A DNA stretch of 64,000 nt from Dioscorea cayenensis subsp. rotundata (lineage: Eukaryota; Streptophyta; Magnoliopsida; Dioscoreales; Dioscoreaceae): positions 4,532,649 through 4,596,648 of the forward strand of contig NC_052487.1 of NCBI RefSeq assembly GCF_009730915.1, given 5' to 3'. The notes under the pieces were generated by a model. The model saw only the letters and a program-made list of their open reading frames with translations. It made no database searches and was not told the origin of the DNA. A program made the translations under genes and the position numbers. Shown here piece after piece: positions 25,801 through 37,233 of this stretch. Position 1 is the stretch's first letter; each line of letters starts with the position of its first letter.

Positions 25801-26290
25801 ATAGAACCTATATGTTCACAAATAATATACTTATGCATTTTTTACATCAAAATAAATCACCAATTGCAAATTTGCAATAAATAAACTAAAAATATGAAAT
25901 GACAAATTCAAATACAATCTTGAGATAAAACAACAACATAAAATCCAATACAAGTAATTCATCCATATTGAAATAACAAGCATTTTGTCCATAATCACTT
26001 AAATAACAAAGCATAAGAACACTTGAGCCTTTCTTCTAAGCAAACTCATCATCCTCCCAACAAACTCACAACTCTAAGCATCTTGACAAAAGCATAATTA
26101 CCTAAAAAAAAGATAAAATAGTGTTAATCACAAATAGAAAATGTAAAATTCAAAACAAAATGTAGTACTCGTACCGATATTGATTACTAATAGTCTTCTT
26201 GTCAAAGATGCCTTCATTTTAAAAGAAATTCAAGGACTTCCTTCTTCTCCTACAAAATGTAAAAAATATTAAAAATGGTCTTACATATAA

Positions 26291-28400
26291 TTAACTTAAA
26301 AAAAATAGGAAACATAAATTATTTTTACTTACTTTTTCTTTTCTTTGGATCCCATAATAAGCTCTCAACCAATCTCCACCACACATCAATGCTTCAACCG
26401 TAGCCGGTGCTAATGAAGCACGATGCGACTCAATAACTCTTTTGGCCGTACTAAAAGCCGACTCAGAAGGTACTGTGGTTATTAGTATGGATAGAACATC
26501 ACAAGCCATCTTTGACAAAACCCGAAACTTCAAATAATTAGCTTTCCACCACTCCAAGAAATCAAATGGAGGATCAATGCTCTCATTGTGTATGTGAACA
26601 CCTTCTTCCAAGTACACATCTAATTATGACTTTATCAATTGAAAAGAACCCACATTTCTAATGAAATTATCAAATTCAGTCCTTCCTCTTGATCTACCAA
26701 CACTAGCACTGGATGAAGAAGAAGTTGTAGGAGCAGAAAGTTGACTTTAAGTATCCATGTCACTCTTGGCCTTGAAAGCTTCCACATACTCATTATAAAG
26801 CTTGTAAAGTGATGATCAAACAAAACTCATTTTGTTTGGAACATCATCCACTGAATAGAAAAAAAGGGAAAGCCCACTCAACTAAAGTCATTTTATTCCT
26901 TGGATCTAAAATAGCTGCAATTGATATCAACAAATTATTGTCCCCCAATATTTATCAAACTTTCTAATCATTCTTGCTGCCATTTGTCTCATAAAATCAT
27001 TATCACCTTCCACATGTTTAGACAAAGCTTTCTTCACAGTTGTGAGTTCAAGGAGAAACAAATTTGAAGTAGGATACTCACAACCTGAAATAACATTTGT
27101 AACATAATGAAATTCTTTAAGAAATGTGCAAATAGTTTGGACTTTACTCCAATCTTCTTCGGATGGCAAGTAATGGTAGTTTGAATCTCTTAGTTGATAT
27201 CTAGGAAAGACATCCTTCAAATCTAGAGCGGCTTGAAGCATGTAATATGTAGCATTCCATCTTGTGCAAACATCAAGAACAAGCTTTTTATTTGACAGAT
27301 TTAATTGCTTAGTAATGTCACTAAACATAGTAAGACGAGACACACTTTTACTAATATGCTTCACACTTGCACGCACATTGCAAACTATATCACTAATTTC
27401 ACCAAGCCCATCTTGAACCAAGAGATTTAAAATATGTGCACAACACCTCACATGAAATAATTTCCCATCAATCACAAGTGCATTTTGATTGTTCAAATTC
27501 AGATTAGCTTTCAACAAATTCACAGGAACATCATTATAACTTGCATTATTAACTGAGACGCTCATCAACTTTTTCCCAAGACCCCAATCAGCTATGCATC
27601 TTGCTAACTCATCACAAACAGCAACACCAGTGTGTGGAGGGACAATAGAACGAAAACATAACATACGTTTTTGCAATTTCCAATCATAATCCACAAAATG
27701 ACAAGTGACAACCATATACTCTACATCTTGCACCGTAGATGTCCACAAATCAGTAGTGATACTAACTCGATCAACTTCTTTCAACAATGAAGTTACTCTT
27801 TTTTTCTCAATGTCATAAGCAGATATACAGTCTTTTTTGACAGGCTTGTACTTATTCTTTCCCAATTAGGGCTAACAGTTCTCATAAAATGATTAAAAAC
27901 TTTATTCTCAACAAATGAAAATGTTAAATCATGCACTAAAACCATATGAGCATAAACTTGCCGCACCTTTGCTTGGTCATATTTCCAGGTTTGAATTGCA
28001 TTCACACTTTCAGATTTTGCCAAATTTGTTGAGAAAGTCAGCTGCCTTTGTCCCTTCAATGCTAATTGTCGTCTCACACACACCTTCAAATGGCGGATAA
28101 ACTGAGTTGTTGTTCCAGAATTCAATAGGCCAAGTTGATGCCTACAATGAATACATTCTGCCTTTTTTGTTCCATCTGAGAGAGTAACTTCTTTGAATTC
28201 ATCCCAAACTTTGGAGGTCTTCTTTCTTTTCTTGGCTGCAAATGGATTCTCTTCTACTTCATTATCTTCAACATCGATGGGAGATTCATTAACTTCAATG
28301 TTAGCCTCATTAACAACATTATCAAAATTTCCCACACTTCCAATGGGACTAACATTAGCAGATGATTCATCAATTGATGCGAGGAGTAGACATTCCGCAA
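26291..28400 (-). pseudogene. hAT transposase with BED zinc finger, frameshifted
   Basis: A plant hAT transposase of the RICESLEEPER/DAYSLEEPER kind, split over several frames. The frame 28335-27793 holds the BED zinc finger (VWDEFKEV, CIHC, then HLKVC). The frame 27865-26927 holds the catalytic core: TTDLWTS with the first acidic residue, CAHILNLLVQ, and CTRWNATYYML. The frame 26617-26291 holds the C-terminal dimerisation motif (VPSESAFSTAKRVI). Breaks visible are a frameshift where the first two frames overlap (27793-27865), a one-base loss near 26930-26945 after KYWG, and further disruption between 26927 and 26617. The first ATG (about 28399) is also out of frame with the BED segment. The gene should not give active enzyme, so movement of this copy would need another source of transposase. 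Confidence 0.88.
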
Positions 28401-28770
28401 AATCCGAAAAATAAAAATCGGAGATGAAAAAAAGAAAGATGAAAGAAGAAGAGAATGAAGAAGGTAGACTTACCTTTTCTTTTTTTCGGAATGAGAAGCT
28501 CGTTGGGATGAAGGCTGGCCGATGATGAAGAACGCAAGAGCAGGTCGTGGGTGGGTGGTGGACTGGTGTGGCGGCTTAGGTTGAAAGGGTTGATGAAAGA
28601 AAAGAAAGATGCTAGGGTTTGGTTTGTTCTGATTTTGTATTTTTTTTTGGTTTTTTGTAAAAAAAAATTAAAAATTCCATTATGGGACCCCTGCCGAGGC
28701 GCTCGCGCCCTCGGACTCCCGCATGCGACACGTCCATGTATCATCAGGGGCATACATCATTTAAATATAT

Positions 28771-28795
28771 AATTATTATTATTATCATTATTATT

Positions 28796-28846
<51 letters not shown>
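28771..28846. repeat. (ATT)n(GTT)n compound microsatellite
   Basis: ATT triplets at about 28771-28798 pass into about 16 GTT triplets up to 28846. A reverse-complement counterpart (AAT)n(AAC)n lies at about 29479-29522. Confidence 0.88.
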
Positions 28847-28879
28847 ATTATTATGTATGGGATATCCTTAATTTTATTT

Positions 28880-29530
28880 TTTTGACAAAGGTGGCAAACA
28901 TCACAAACTTCACATACTCAATACGTTAGTCATATCTTATTTAAATAATCTTTAATACATCAAAGATCAGTATGTACGTACAATATATGATGTAATACTT
29001 TAAATTGAAAAGCCAAATAATAAACAAAAATTTAAATAACTAAGCACTAACTCTGAATAATAAGCAGGAATAACAAAATAATACATAAAACACTTAAATA
29101 ACTATACGCCAACTTATTAGAATAACAAGTAGTATTGACCAAACAATACATAGAAAGTTAGAAACTTAAATAATTAAGCCAAATAACTTTAATTTATGCT
29201 TTTATTTATCATTTGCCATTTCCGTTTAAAGTATTACATCATATACTGTACATACTTATTATTTTAAGTTGTTACTCATCATTGTATGTTTATACATATT
29301 GTTATATGATATAAACCGAAATCTTATTAATTAAATATTACAATTTACAAGTATGTGAGTCAAGTAATAATATTGATGATAATAATAATAAGAATAAGAA
29401 TCATAATCATAATCATAATCATAATGATGATGCCAATAATGACATAGTCACATATACACCTTAATATACATGTATATAATAATAATAATAATAATAACAA
29501 CAACAACAACAACAACAACAACATATGTGA
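28880..29530. repeat. Imperfect inverted repeat inside the hAT element
   Basis: The arm around 28960-29040 (CAGTATGTAC, ATATGATGTAATACTTTAAA, GCCAAATAATAAA) matches the reverse complement of about 29190-29265. The outer (GTT)n and (AAC)n tracts continue the symmetry. It may be a nested foldback element or a palindromic part of the transposon. Confidence 0.5.
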
Positions 29531-29544
29531 TATACATGTATATA

Positions 29545-29577
<33 letters not shown>

Positions 29578-29578
<1 letters not shown>

Positions 29579-29790
29579 CGAGCTTGTTCACGAGCTTGTT
29601 CACGAGCTGTGTTCGTGAGCTATGTTCATGAGCCAAAACGAGCCGAGCTTTTGGCTGATCAAGCTTGGCTCGTTTATTAATCGAGCTTGAGAATCAAGTT
29701 CAAGCTTGGCTCGTTTACAATACGAGCCGAACATGAACGAGCCCTTACCGAGCCGAACACCGAGCAGCTCACGAACAGCTCGGCTCAAAT
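29578..29790. repeat. hAT right subterminal repeat cluster
   Basis: Repeated CACGAGCT, GAGCCGAGC and AAGCTTGGCTCG motifs in about 210 bases, the counterpart of the left cluster. Confidence 0.75.
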
Positions 29791-29799
29791 ACACCCCTA

Positions 29800-29807
29800 G
29801 TAATAAT
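29800..29807. repeat. Right target-site duplication of the hAT element
   Basis: GTAATAAT, identical to 25490-25497. Its last seven bases are also the first seven of the 9-bp duplication of the adjacent foldback element. Confidence 0.85.
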
Positions 29808-29809
29808 TA

Positions 29810-30113
29810 TGTATAATATCTGAATTGGTCCCTCTACTATTCTCTCTTCCCTTTTGGTCACTCTATTCAGAAATTCTCTCAACTAGTCTCTCTACTTTTA
29901 AAAATATATTCATTTAGTCCCTCTACTCTTAATCTTTTCCCAACTAGTCCCTCTACTCTTGAAAATATAGGGACTAGTTGGTCAATTTTCAAATGTAGAG
30001 GGACTAAATGGTCCCATTTTCAAGAGTACAAGGACTAGTTAGGAGCAATTTTGAATAGAGGGACCAAAAGGAAAAAAAGAGAAAAGTAAAGGGACCAATT
30101 CGGATATTATACC
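29810..30113. mobile_element. Foldback MITE, Mutator-like, 304 bp with 9-bp duplication
   Basis: The sequence is almost wholly palindromic. The left end GTATAATATCTGAATTGGTC pairs with the right end (reversed GTATAATATCCGAATTGGTC), and the inner GGTCCCTCTACT/AGTAGAGGGACC strings continue the hairpin. It is flanked by TAATAATTA at 29801-29809 and 30114-30122, a 9-bp duplication typical of Mutator-like elements. It has no coding capacity. Confidence 0.85.
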
Positions 30114-30439
30114 TAATAATTAATATTTAAAAATATATAAAATATAAATATTGCTAATTACTACTGTATTGCAAGATAGAGTTGGATCTTTCTTTTTTGC
30201 ATATTTTGAAATCGCATTAAAATAACTTCATCAATAATTGTTTCAAACATTTAACGTTTAATGTTTGCGTAATTAGATTTTTAATGATGTTTATGGGTGA
30301 TTTTTGTTCAACTTATGTTGTCGTTATCGGTAAAATCATAGTTAATTCAATAAAGTGATATGCTAGTGAAAAATTAAATGTTTTCTAGTTTTAATTCGGT
30401 TCATAATAATAAAGTTTATAAAATTATAATATTTAATAA

Positions 30440-30570
30440 AATTAAAAGAGAAACTATGTGCAAGACCATGTTTGTGATTGAGAGGTCTCAAGTTTGAATC
30501 TTTCATATTACAATTTACTTTGTGAGTCTTTTGTGGGAGTTTTATGTAAGAAATATCTCTTATTTTTTTT
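30440..30570 (+). mobile_element. tRNA-derived SINE-like element, plus strand
   Basis: It shares GTGATTGAGAGGTCTC with the copy at 13.7-13.9 kb. A B-box-like AAGTTTGAATC follows directly, then a body ending GAGTTTTATGTAAGAAATATCTC and a T-rich tail. The A-box half is degraded. Confidence 0.5.
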
Positions 30571-30739
30571 AAAGTTATATGACTAGACTAGAGAGTTTAC
30601 GTATAATATGTGATATAAATAATATATCCATATAATATGTGGCATGTGCCATATCACTTTTCTTTTGATTGAAGTGCATTATTAAGCTCAAACAAATAAA
30701 GACTTTTTTACCTCTTAAATGGTGTTTACATATAATATA

Positions 30740-32591
30740 GGGAAAATTACTGTTTACCCCTCAAGAATTTCAAAACTTCCCAAACAGCCCCTGTGAGTTT
30801 TGAATACCTCAGACAGCCCTTCCTTTATTGTTTCACTTCTTTTTTGCCCCCTGCATTATGAAATTCCATAATTGCCCGTAAACCTTTTTGCATACATTTT
30901 TTCATTCTTTTTGCATTCATTTTTACATGTACTCATTTCTTAAACAGAGAACTCATTTCTTAAACAGAGAGCTCATTTTTTAAATAGAAACCTCATTTCT
31001 TAAACAGAAAACTCATTTTTTAAACAGAAACCTCATTTTGTTAAACAGAAAACTCATTTTTTAAACAGAAACATTGATATTTAAACATAATATATTAAAC
31101 AGAAACATCGATAGTTAAACAAAGACAACCAAGCATAAAGACGGTCATTCTTTATTATATGGAGATAACGATATTTACATTAAAAATTTAATAAGTTTGT
31201 GAAAAAGAATTTAGGTTAGCATGATTACATTATAACTACAAACAAACTTATAACTACAATCAAAAGAATTTAGGTTAGCATGAAGAGTAATACATGCACT
31301 CATTTCTTAAACAGAGAGCTCATTTCTTTAAACAGAAACCTCATTTTTTAAACAGAAAACTCATTTCTTAAATAGAAACCTAACAGAAATCTCATTTCTT
31401 AAACAAAAAACTCATTTCTTAAACAGAAAACTCATTTTTTAAATAGAAACATTGATATTTAAACAGAAAAACCAATATTTACATGACAAATTAATCCTGG
31501 GTATAAAAACCAATTAATCTTGGCCACTCGTACATATTTAAAATAGAAACAACGATATTTAAGCACTTTTTTAAACGTAAACGCAATATATTAAACAAAA
31601 ACATCGATAGTTAAACAAAGACAAACAAGCATAAAGATGACCGTTCTTTATTATATGGAGATAACAATATTTACATTAAAAATTTAATAAGTTTATGGGA
31701 AAAAAATTTAGGTTAGCATGATTACATTATAACTACAAACAAACTTATAACTACAAACAAAAGAATTTAGGTTAGCATGAAAAGTAATGCATGTACTCAT
31801 TTTTTAAACAGAGAACTCATTTCTTAAACAGAGCTTATTTCTTTAAACAGAAATCTAACAGAAACCTCATTTCGTAAACAGAAAACTCATTTCTTAAACA
31901 GAAATCTCATTTTTTTAAACAGAAAACTCATTTTTTAAACAGAAACATTGATATTTAAACAGAAAAACCAATATTTACGTGACAAATTAATCCTGGTATA
32001 AAAACTAATTAATCTTGGCCACTTGTACATATTTAAATAGAAACAACGATATTCAAGCACTTTTTTAAACGTAAACGCAATATATTAAACAGAAACATCG
32101 ATAGTTAAACAAAGACAAACAAGCATAAAGATGATCGTTCTTTATTATATGGAGATAACGATATTTACATTAACAATTTAATAAGTTTGTGGGAAAAAAA
32201 TTTAGGTTAGCATGATTACATTATAACTTCAAACAAAAGAATTTAGGTTAGCATGAAGAGTAATGCATGCACTCATTTCTTAAACAGAAAACTTATTTTT
32301 TAAATAGAACCTCATATTTTAAACAGAAGCCTCATGTTTTAAATAGAAACTCATTGCACCCAAAGGCATTATAGTCAAACCCTGTCACACTTGCTACAAC
32401 TTCCCATGCAAGGGACAATTTCGTCCAAAAAAATTCCAAATTAACTTTATCAATCACTGTTAGATGCTTGGGTGGGGGAGGTTTAAAAAATCATCTGTAT
32501 TTAAAAGGAAGGGGTTTTTATGGATATTCAAATTTAGGGGAGAATATGTGCATATCAGAACTTTGGGGAGTGTTTTTTTAGCAATTTCCAC
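30740..32591. mobile_element. Non-autonomous Mutator-like element, 1852 bp, tandem-repeat core
   Basis: The ends are imperfect inverted repeats (GGGAAAATTACTG, and reversed GTGGAAATTGCTA), both followed by runs leading to CCCC. The flanks are TATAATATA (30731-30739) and TATAATATT (32592-32600), a 9-bp duplication with one mismatch, as expected of Mutator-like elements. The interior codes for nothing and consists of a roughly 495-bp repeat present about 2.5-3 times. Confidence 0.65.
30925..32355. repeat. Higher-order tandem repeat, ~495-bp unit with ~19-bp subunits
   Basis: The string ACATCGATAGTTAAACAAAG recurs at about 31105, 31601 and 32095, a spacing of about 495 bases. Each unit also includes a run of short repeats of the form CTCATTTCTTAAACAGAAAC and a segment with GGTTAGCATGATTACATT. 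The last unit is cut short. Confidence 0.85.
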
Positions 32592-32600
32592 TATAATATT

Positions 32601-32955
32601 TCCACGTGATATGTGGTACCTCACAATCTCGCATCGATCATCACAAAAAAAAAAGTATTTTTTATTTTTTTTATGGCTGATGTGTTCGCATAGTTCGCCA
32701 TGTAAGTGCAGGCTATTTGGGTAAAACTCAATTTTTTATTTATAAAAATTTTAGAAGTATTTTTATTTTTTAAATATTTTTAATTTTCATAAAATCTAAA
32801 ATTTCCAAACCATTTAAAATTTTTTTTATATAAGTTTAAAAATTAAAAAAATTCTATAGTTTTTCGTAAATTTAATAAAAAAATTTAAATTAAAAACTTA
32901 AAAAGACCAAATTGCAGCTGACATAATAAGTTACATTGCATTGGTTGGTTATAAG

Positions 32956-33016
<61 letters not shown>

Positions 33017-33090
33017 CAATATTAATTAAGCGGTTAATGTGCCATATGCCACACATACACACATTAGTCATGGCCAGACTCACGACATTA
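32601..33090. other. A+T-rich spacer
   Basis: No gene is seen. It contains an (AT)n microsatellite at about 32957-33012 next to the large Mutator-like element. Confidence 0.5.
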
Positions 33091-33197
33091 TTACCGTGTT
33101 GAAATGTGTTTGGCTTTTTTTAAAAATATTACAAAAAAATTTACTAAATTACGCATGTTTGGGATTATTTACCAAAAATACATGACGTTGGTGGAAA

Positions 33198-33330
33198 AAC
33201 GGTAAACCTTTTTCCCGCTTTTCGACTTTTTATTTTTATTTTTAAAATATAAAAAACGGGAGAGTTTCTCCCATTTTCATTTTTCTTAATTAAAAAATTA
33301 TGAAAACGGGAGAAACTCTCCCGTTTTTGT
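33198..33330. repeat. Palindromic modules in the left terminal repeat
   Basis: A GGTAAACC-type module at about 33198-33227 is followed by two hairpin modules, AACGGGAGAGTTTCTCCC (about 33254-33272) and ACGGGAGAAACTCTCCCGT (about 33305-33324). Each is itself nearly palindromic. Confidence 0.75.
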
Positions 33331-33489
33331 TTTTTTATTTTTTTTTATTTTAAAACTCTAGTGCTGGCTGTTAGGTTTTAAAAGAATGCTTTTTATATGA
33401 TTAATTTTTTAATTAAAAAATAATTGTTGATATATATATATTAATCTTTTATTTAAAAAAAAAACTATGAATCTCGGAAAAATATTAGA

Positions 33490-34410
33490 AATAAAACGGT
33501 CAAAGTTGCACCAGTAATTAATTAATACAAAATAGGATGGTTAAATATACAACGGTAAGTAGTTAGTACAAAGTAGGATGGTTAAACCTACACCGTTAGT
33601 AATTAGCACAAAGTAAGACTGTCAAACCTGCACCGGTCAGTATTTAGCACAAAGTAGGTCGGTTAAACCTGCACAGGTCAGTAATTGGTATAAAGTAGTT
33701 TGGTCAAACTTGTATCAGTAATTAATTAGGACAAAGTAGGGCAGTCAAACTTGCACATGTCAGTGATTAGCACAAAGTACGTTGGTCAAACTTCCACAGG
33801 TCAGTAATTAGTTCAAAGTAAGTTGGTCAAACCTACACCGATCAGTAATTAGCACAAAGTAGGACAGTCAAACCTGCACCAGTCAGCAACAAGTACGCTG
33901 GTCAAACCTGCACCACTCAGTGATTGGGACAAAACAGGACAATCATACTTGCACTAGTCAGCACGAAGTACGCCGGTCAAACCTGCACCACTCAGTGATT
34001 GGGACAAAGCAGGATAGTCAAACATACACCAGTCAACACGAAGTACGCCGGTCAAACCTGAACCACTCAGTGATTGGGACAAAGCAGGACATTCAAACCT
34101 GCACCACTCAGCATGAAGTACACCGGTCAAACCTGCACCACTCAGTGATTAAGACAAAGTATGACAGTCAAACATGCACAAGTCAGCACAAAGTAAGCCG
34201 GTCAAACTTGCATCACTTAGTGATTGGGACAAAGTAGGACAGTCAAACCTCGCACTCGGCCAAGACGGCACGGGTCAAACCTCGCACCACTCGAGTGATT
34301 GGGACAAAGCGGAGACGGTCAAACCCTGCGCGGTCGAGCATAAAAGTACACCGGTCAAACCTGCACCACTCAGTGATTAGGACAAAGTATGACAGTCAAA
34401 CCTGCAATGT
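33490..34410. repeat. Minisatellite array, ~42-bp then 75-bp period
   Basis: Units contain CAGTAATTAGCACAAAGTAG and GTCAAACCTGCACC. The left part repeats about every 42 bases. From about 33843 the repeat becomes a 75-base dimer, with CAGTGATT at about 33918, 33993, 34068, 34143 and 34218. The array ends just before the transposase gene and probably belongs to its promoter region. The open frames across it are by-products of the period. Confidence 0.85.
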
Positions 34411-34533
34411 TCATAAATGAAATTTTCAAAGTTTGAGTTCTTCATATAAACCAACATTAGTAGCCCATTTTCACTCTTGCACACTATTTACTCACTCACT
34501 CACTCACCCATACTTATTTTCTTATCTTCAACA

Positions 34534-37233
34534 ATGGCAGAGACTTCACTTGTATTGGTTTACTACAATGGTTCAATCATTGCTAGTGAAGACACAATTA
34601 TATTTTCGTCGGAGGATCAATCATATTTTTATGTCGAAGACGACATCTCTTACGAAAATTTAAAGAAAAGCATTGAGACTGCTGACAACCAAGGAGTTTC
34701 ATATATCAAATACCGGCTCCCAATTTCTTCAGGATCCGATAAGATTTGCTATCAGTCATTCAAATTGCGTAATGACCGAGATGTTCGGATGATGTTCGAC
34801 TGCCACAAAAGAAATCCAGATATTGGCATTATTAAATTGTACGTGGAGTTCAGCGCTGCAACTTTCGAGAGTGCTCCTTCCCAACAACAAACCGCCCCAA
34901 ATGACGAAGTTCAACTCAATTTGAGACGGGAGAGGATTTCATCACCATGCCAAGTTAATGAACCTGAATGGCTCTGTACGGAGTGGAGGGCATAAGATGA
35001 TCCACCATCCAATAATTATTTTACTAATTCACAACATCTACAAGGCTGAACAAGTTCTTTTCATGATACTCATGAAACCGAATTTGGTTAGTATGGCCGA
35101 TCCAGTGGAGATGATGAGGACGACGATGGTGATAGCTTTGGGGAAGACATTGAAGCAAGTGTTGATGACATTCAGTTAGAAGAATGCAATCTTGAAGACG
35201 TTCCAATGACCAGCCATAATTTCATGATGGCACTAATGGAGCCTCCAACACATATGCGAACCCTTTATTTGGAAGCAATATCCGCACAAGAATTTCCAGA
35301 GTACCCTTTATTGTATGCCGACACATTAACTGGAGCAACGACAAATGGAGATCTTCATGTAGGCATGAGGTTTCGAAGTAAAGATGATGCTGTGACCACA
35401 ATTAAGCATTACTGCTTACTTAAATCTGTCGAATACAAAGTTGTTGAGTCTGATCCGACTCGATACTCCGGTAAATGTAAGTCATATGGTGATGGGTGTA
35501 ATTGGAGGGTTCGCGCATCCTATAGCAAGCGAAGACAGCTTTGGGAAATTACAAAGTACACTAGGCCTCACACGTGTTCATCAACAATGATCTCGTAGGA
35601 TCATTTGAAGCTGGATTCAAACATGATTTGTCATCAAATACAAGCACTAGTCCAACAGTAGCCAAGCATCAATGTATCGGTTTTAATAGCGAAGATCAAA
35701 AATCGATACGGATACACACCGACATATAGGAAAGTATGGACAGCTAAGCAAAAAGCGGTTGAAGCAGCATTTGGCAATTGGGAGGAGTCCTACAACGAAG
35801 TACCAAGATGGCTATCAGTGTTGCAACAGTTTGTTCCTGGGACAATAGTTGATCTTGAGACCCAGCCAGCATACAATGGACCTTACCTGGTACGTGATGC
35901 TCGAATCTTTCATAGAGTTTTTCTGGAGCTTCCCGCTGCGTGGAGGCTTTCAAATATTACAAACCGGTCATCCGGATAGATGGCACCCATATTTATGGCA
36001 AATATAAAAGGCACTTTGTTGTTGGCAATCGCACAAGACGGTAATAAAAAAATATCCCTGCCGATTGGTTTTTGCCATCGTGGAAGGAGAAAGCGTTGGG
36101 TGGATGGACTTTCTTCTTGCGCAACTTACGTTCTAGTGTAACACCACAACAAGGAATATGCTTTTATATCGATCGCCATGAATCTATCAAATCAGCTTTT
36201 AGATCACTTGGCCGTGAGATGAGTGCTCCTCATGCGTACCATGTTTATTGCATTAGACATATCTCGGCCAATTTCATGCGTCGTTTCAGAAACAAAGAAA
36301 TGCAACGGATAATTGTCAATATTGGCAAGTTACAAGATTAACTTTTTTTTTTAATCTAACTTTTACATTGTTGTTAATTATTAAAGTTATCTTAACTTTT
36401 TAAGTTCACTGTTGCAGGGTATTTGAAAACCATTCAAGATTTTAACTACTGCTATGGTTTACTACGGGACAACGATGAAGAGGCGACGAGATGGTTGGAT
36501 AACATACCGCGGGAGAAGTGGGCTCAAGAGTTCGATAAAGAAGGGAGAAGATATGGTCACATGACAACCAATCTCGCAGAATGTGTTAATTCAGTGCTTA
36601 AAGGAACAAGAAACCTTCCTATAACAGCTATGGTTAAATCAACGTACTTCCGACTTGCGGAGTTGTTTGTGAGGAAATGTGTACAAGCGCAAGCTCAGAT
36701 CGCATTAGGCCTTATCTTCTAGGAATCACTAATGAAGGCAATCCAAGAAAATCAACAAGCAGCGTCCAACATTTACGTTCATCAATTTGACCGTGAAGAG
36801 AAGTCATTCATGGTAGATGAGATTTCACCCCCGCAATGTGGGAGACAAGCTAGCACTTTTCGTATCAACCTAAGATCACATTGGTGCGACTGTGGTGCTT
36901 TTCAGACATGTCCTTGCAGCATGCTCGCATATTCGTCTACATTGGGAGGAGTATGTTGACAACGTGTATAGGCTTCAAACAGTTTTTAATGTATATCGTA
37001 AAGAGTTTGAGCCAGTATCAAATGAGGGATATTGGAACCCTTATAATGGTCCACGTCTACGTCCTAATATTACGATGAGAAGACCGACGAAAGGAAGACC
37101 AAAATCTACAAGGATTCATAACGAGATGGATATTAGGGAAGGTGTTTAGCGAAAACATTGTGGTTTATGTCGCAACAAAGGACATAGTCGCCGAAATTGT
37201 CCCAACATTGCCGGTTCAAGTACTCGGTCGTAA
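34534..37233 (+). pseudogene. mudrA-type Mutator transposase, broken
   Basis: The transposase gene of the element, readable in pieces. The start is the ATG at 34534 (MAETSLVLVYYNGSIIA) and the N-terminal domain runs to 34995. The plant MuDR domain lies at 35206-35598 (GMRFRSKDDAVTTIKHYC, CNWRVRASY). The MULE catalytic domain follows, with RIDGTHIYGKYKG near 35970 in one frame, CFYIDRHESIKSAF at about 36150, and TTNLAECVNSVLKGTR near 36565. A SWIM-like remnant (CDCGAF) is near 36890. A CCHC zinc knuckle (CGLCRNKGHSRRNC) ends the protein at 37231-37233. Frameshifts lie between 34995 and 35206, around 35600, 35940-36065, 36720 and 36935, and an in-frame TAG at 37147-37149 precedes the knuckle. 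A GC-AG intron (36325-36417) restores the frame inside the catalytic region. Confidence 0.85.
36325..36417 (+). other. GC-AG intron in the Mutator transposase
   Basis: Splicing at GGCAAGT (donor GC at 36325) to TTGCAG (36417) joins NIG to YLKTIQDF in frame. The nearby GT at 36329 would not give the right frame. Confidence 0.55.

Larger units (their letters stand above)
25498..29799 (-). mobile_element. hAT DNA transposon, structurally complete but coding-defective (4302 bp)
   Basis: Terminal inverted repeats TATGGGTGTATTCGAGCC (left) and TAGGGGTGTATTTGAGCC (right, reversed) differ at only two positions. They are flanked by an exact 8-bp duplication, the hAT hallmark. Both ends carry dense subterminal GAGCTCG/GAGCCGAGC repeats (25510-25800 and 29578-29790), the likely transposase-binding arrays. 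A minus-strand BED-finger hAT transposase gene fills 28.4-26.3 kb. Between the gene and the right end lies a low-complexity inverted-repeat region. The clean duplication indicates a cut-and-paste insertion of moderate age. Confidence 0.9.

Noticed and set aside
28682..28885. Frame with long poly-Ile and poly-Val runs
   Set aside because: It is a translation of the ATT/GTT microsatellite inside the hAT element.
33920..34237. 105-codon repetitive protein
   Set aside because: It arises because the 75-bp unit is a multiple of three. It has no start context or partner exons and is unlikely to be a gene.
33490..34410. CRISPR-like regular repeats
   Set aside because: The spacers are copies of the same unit rather than unique, and the host is a plant. 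This is a tandem minisatellite inside a transposon.
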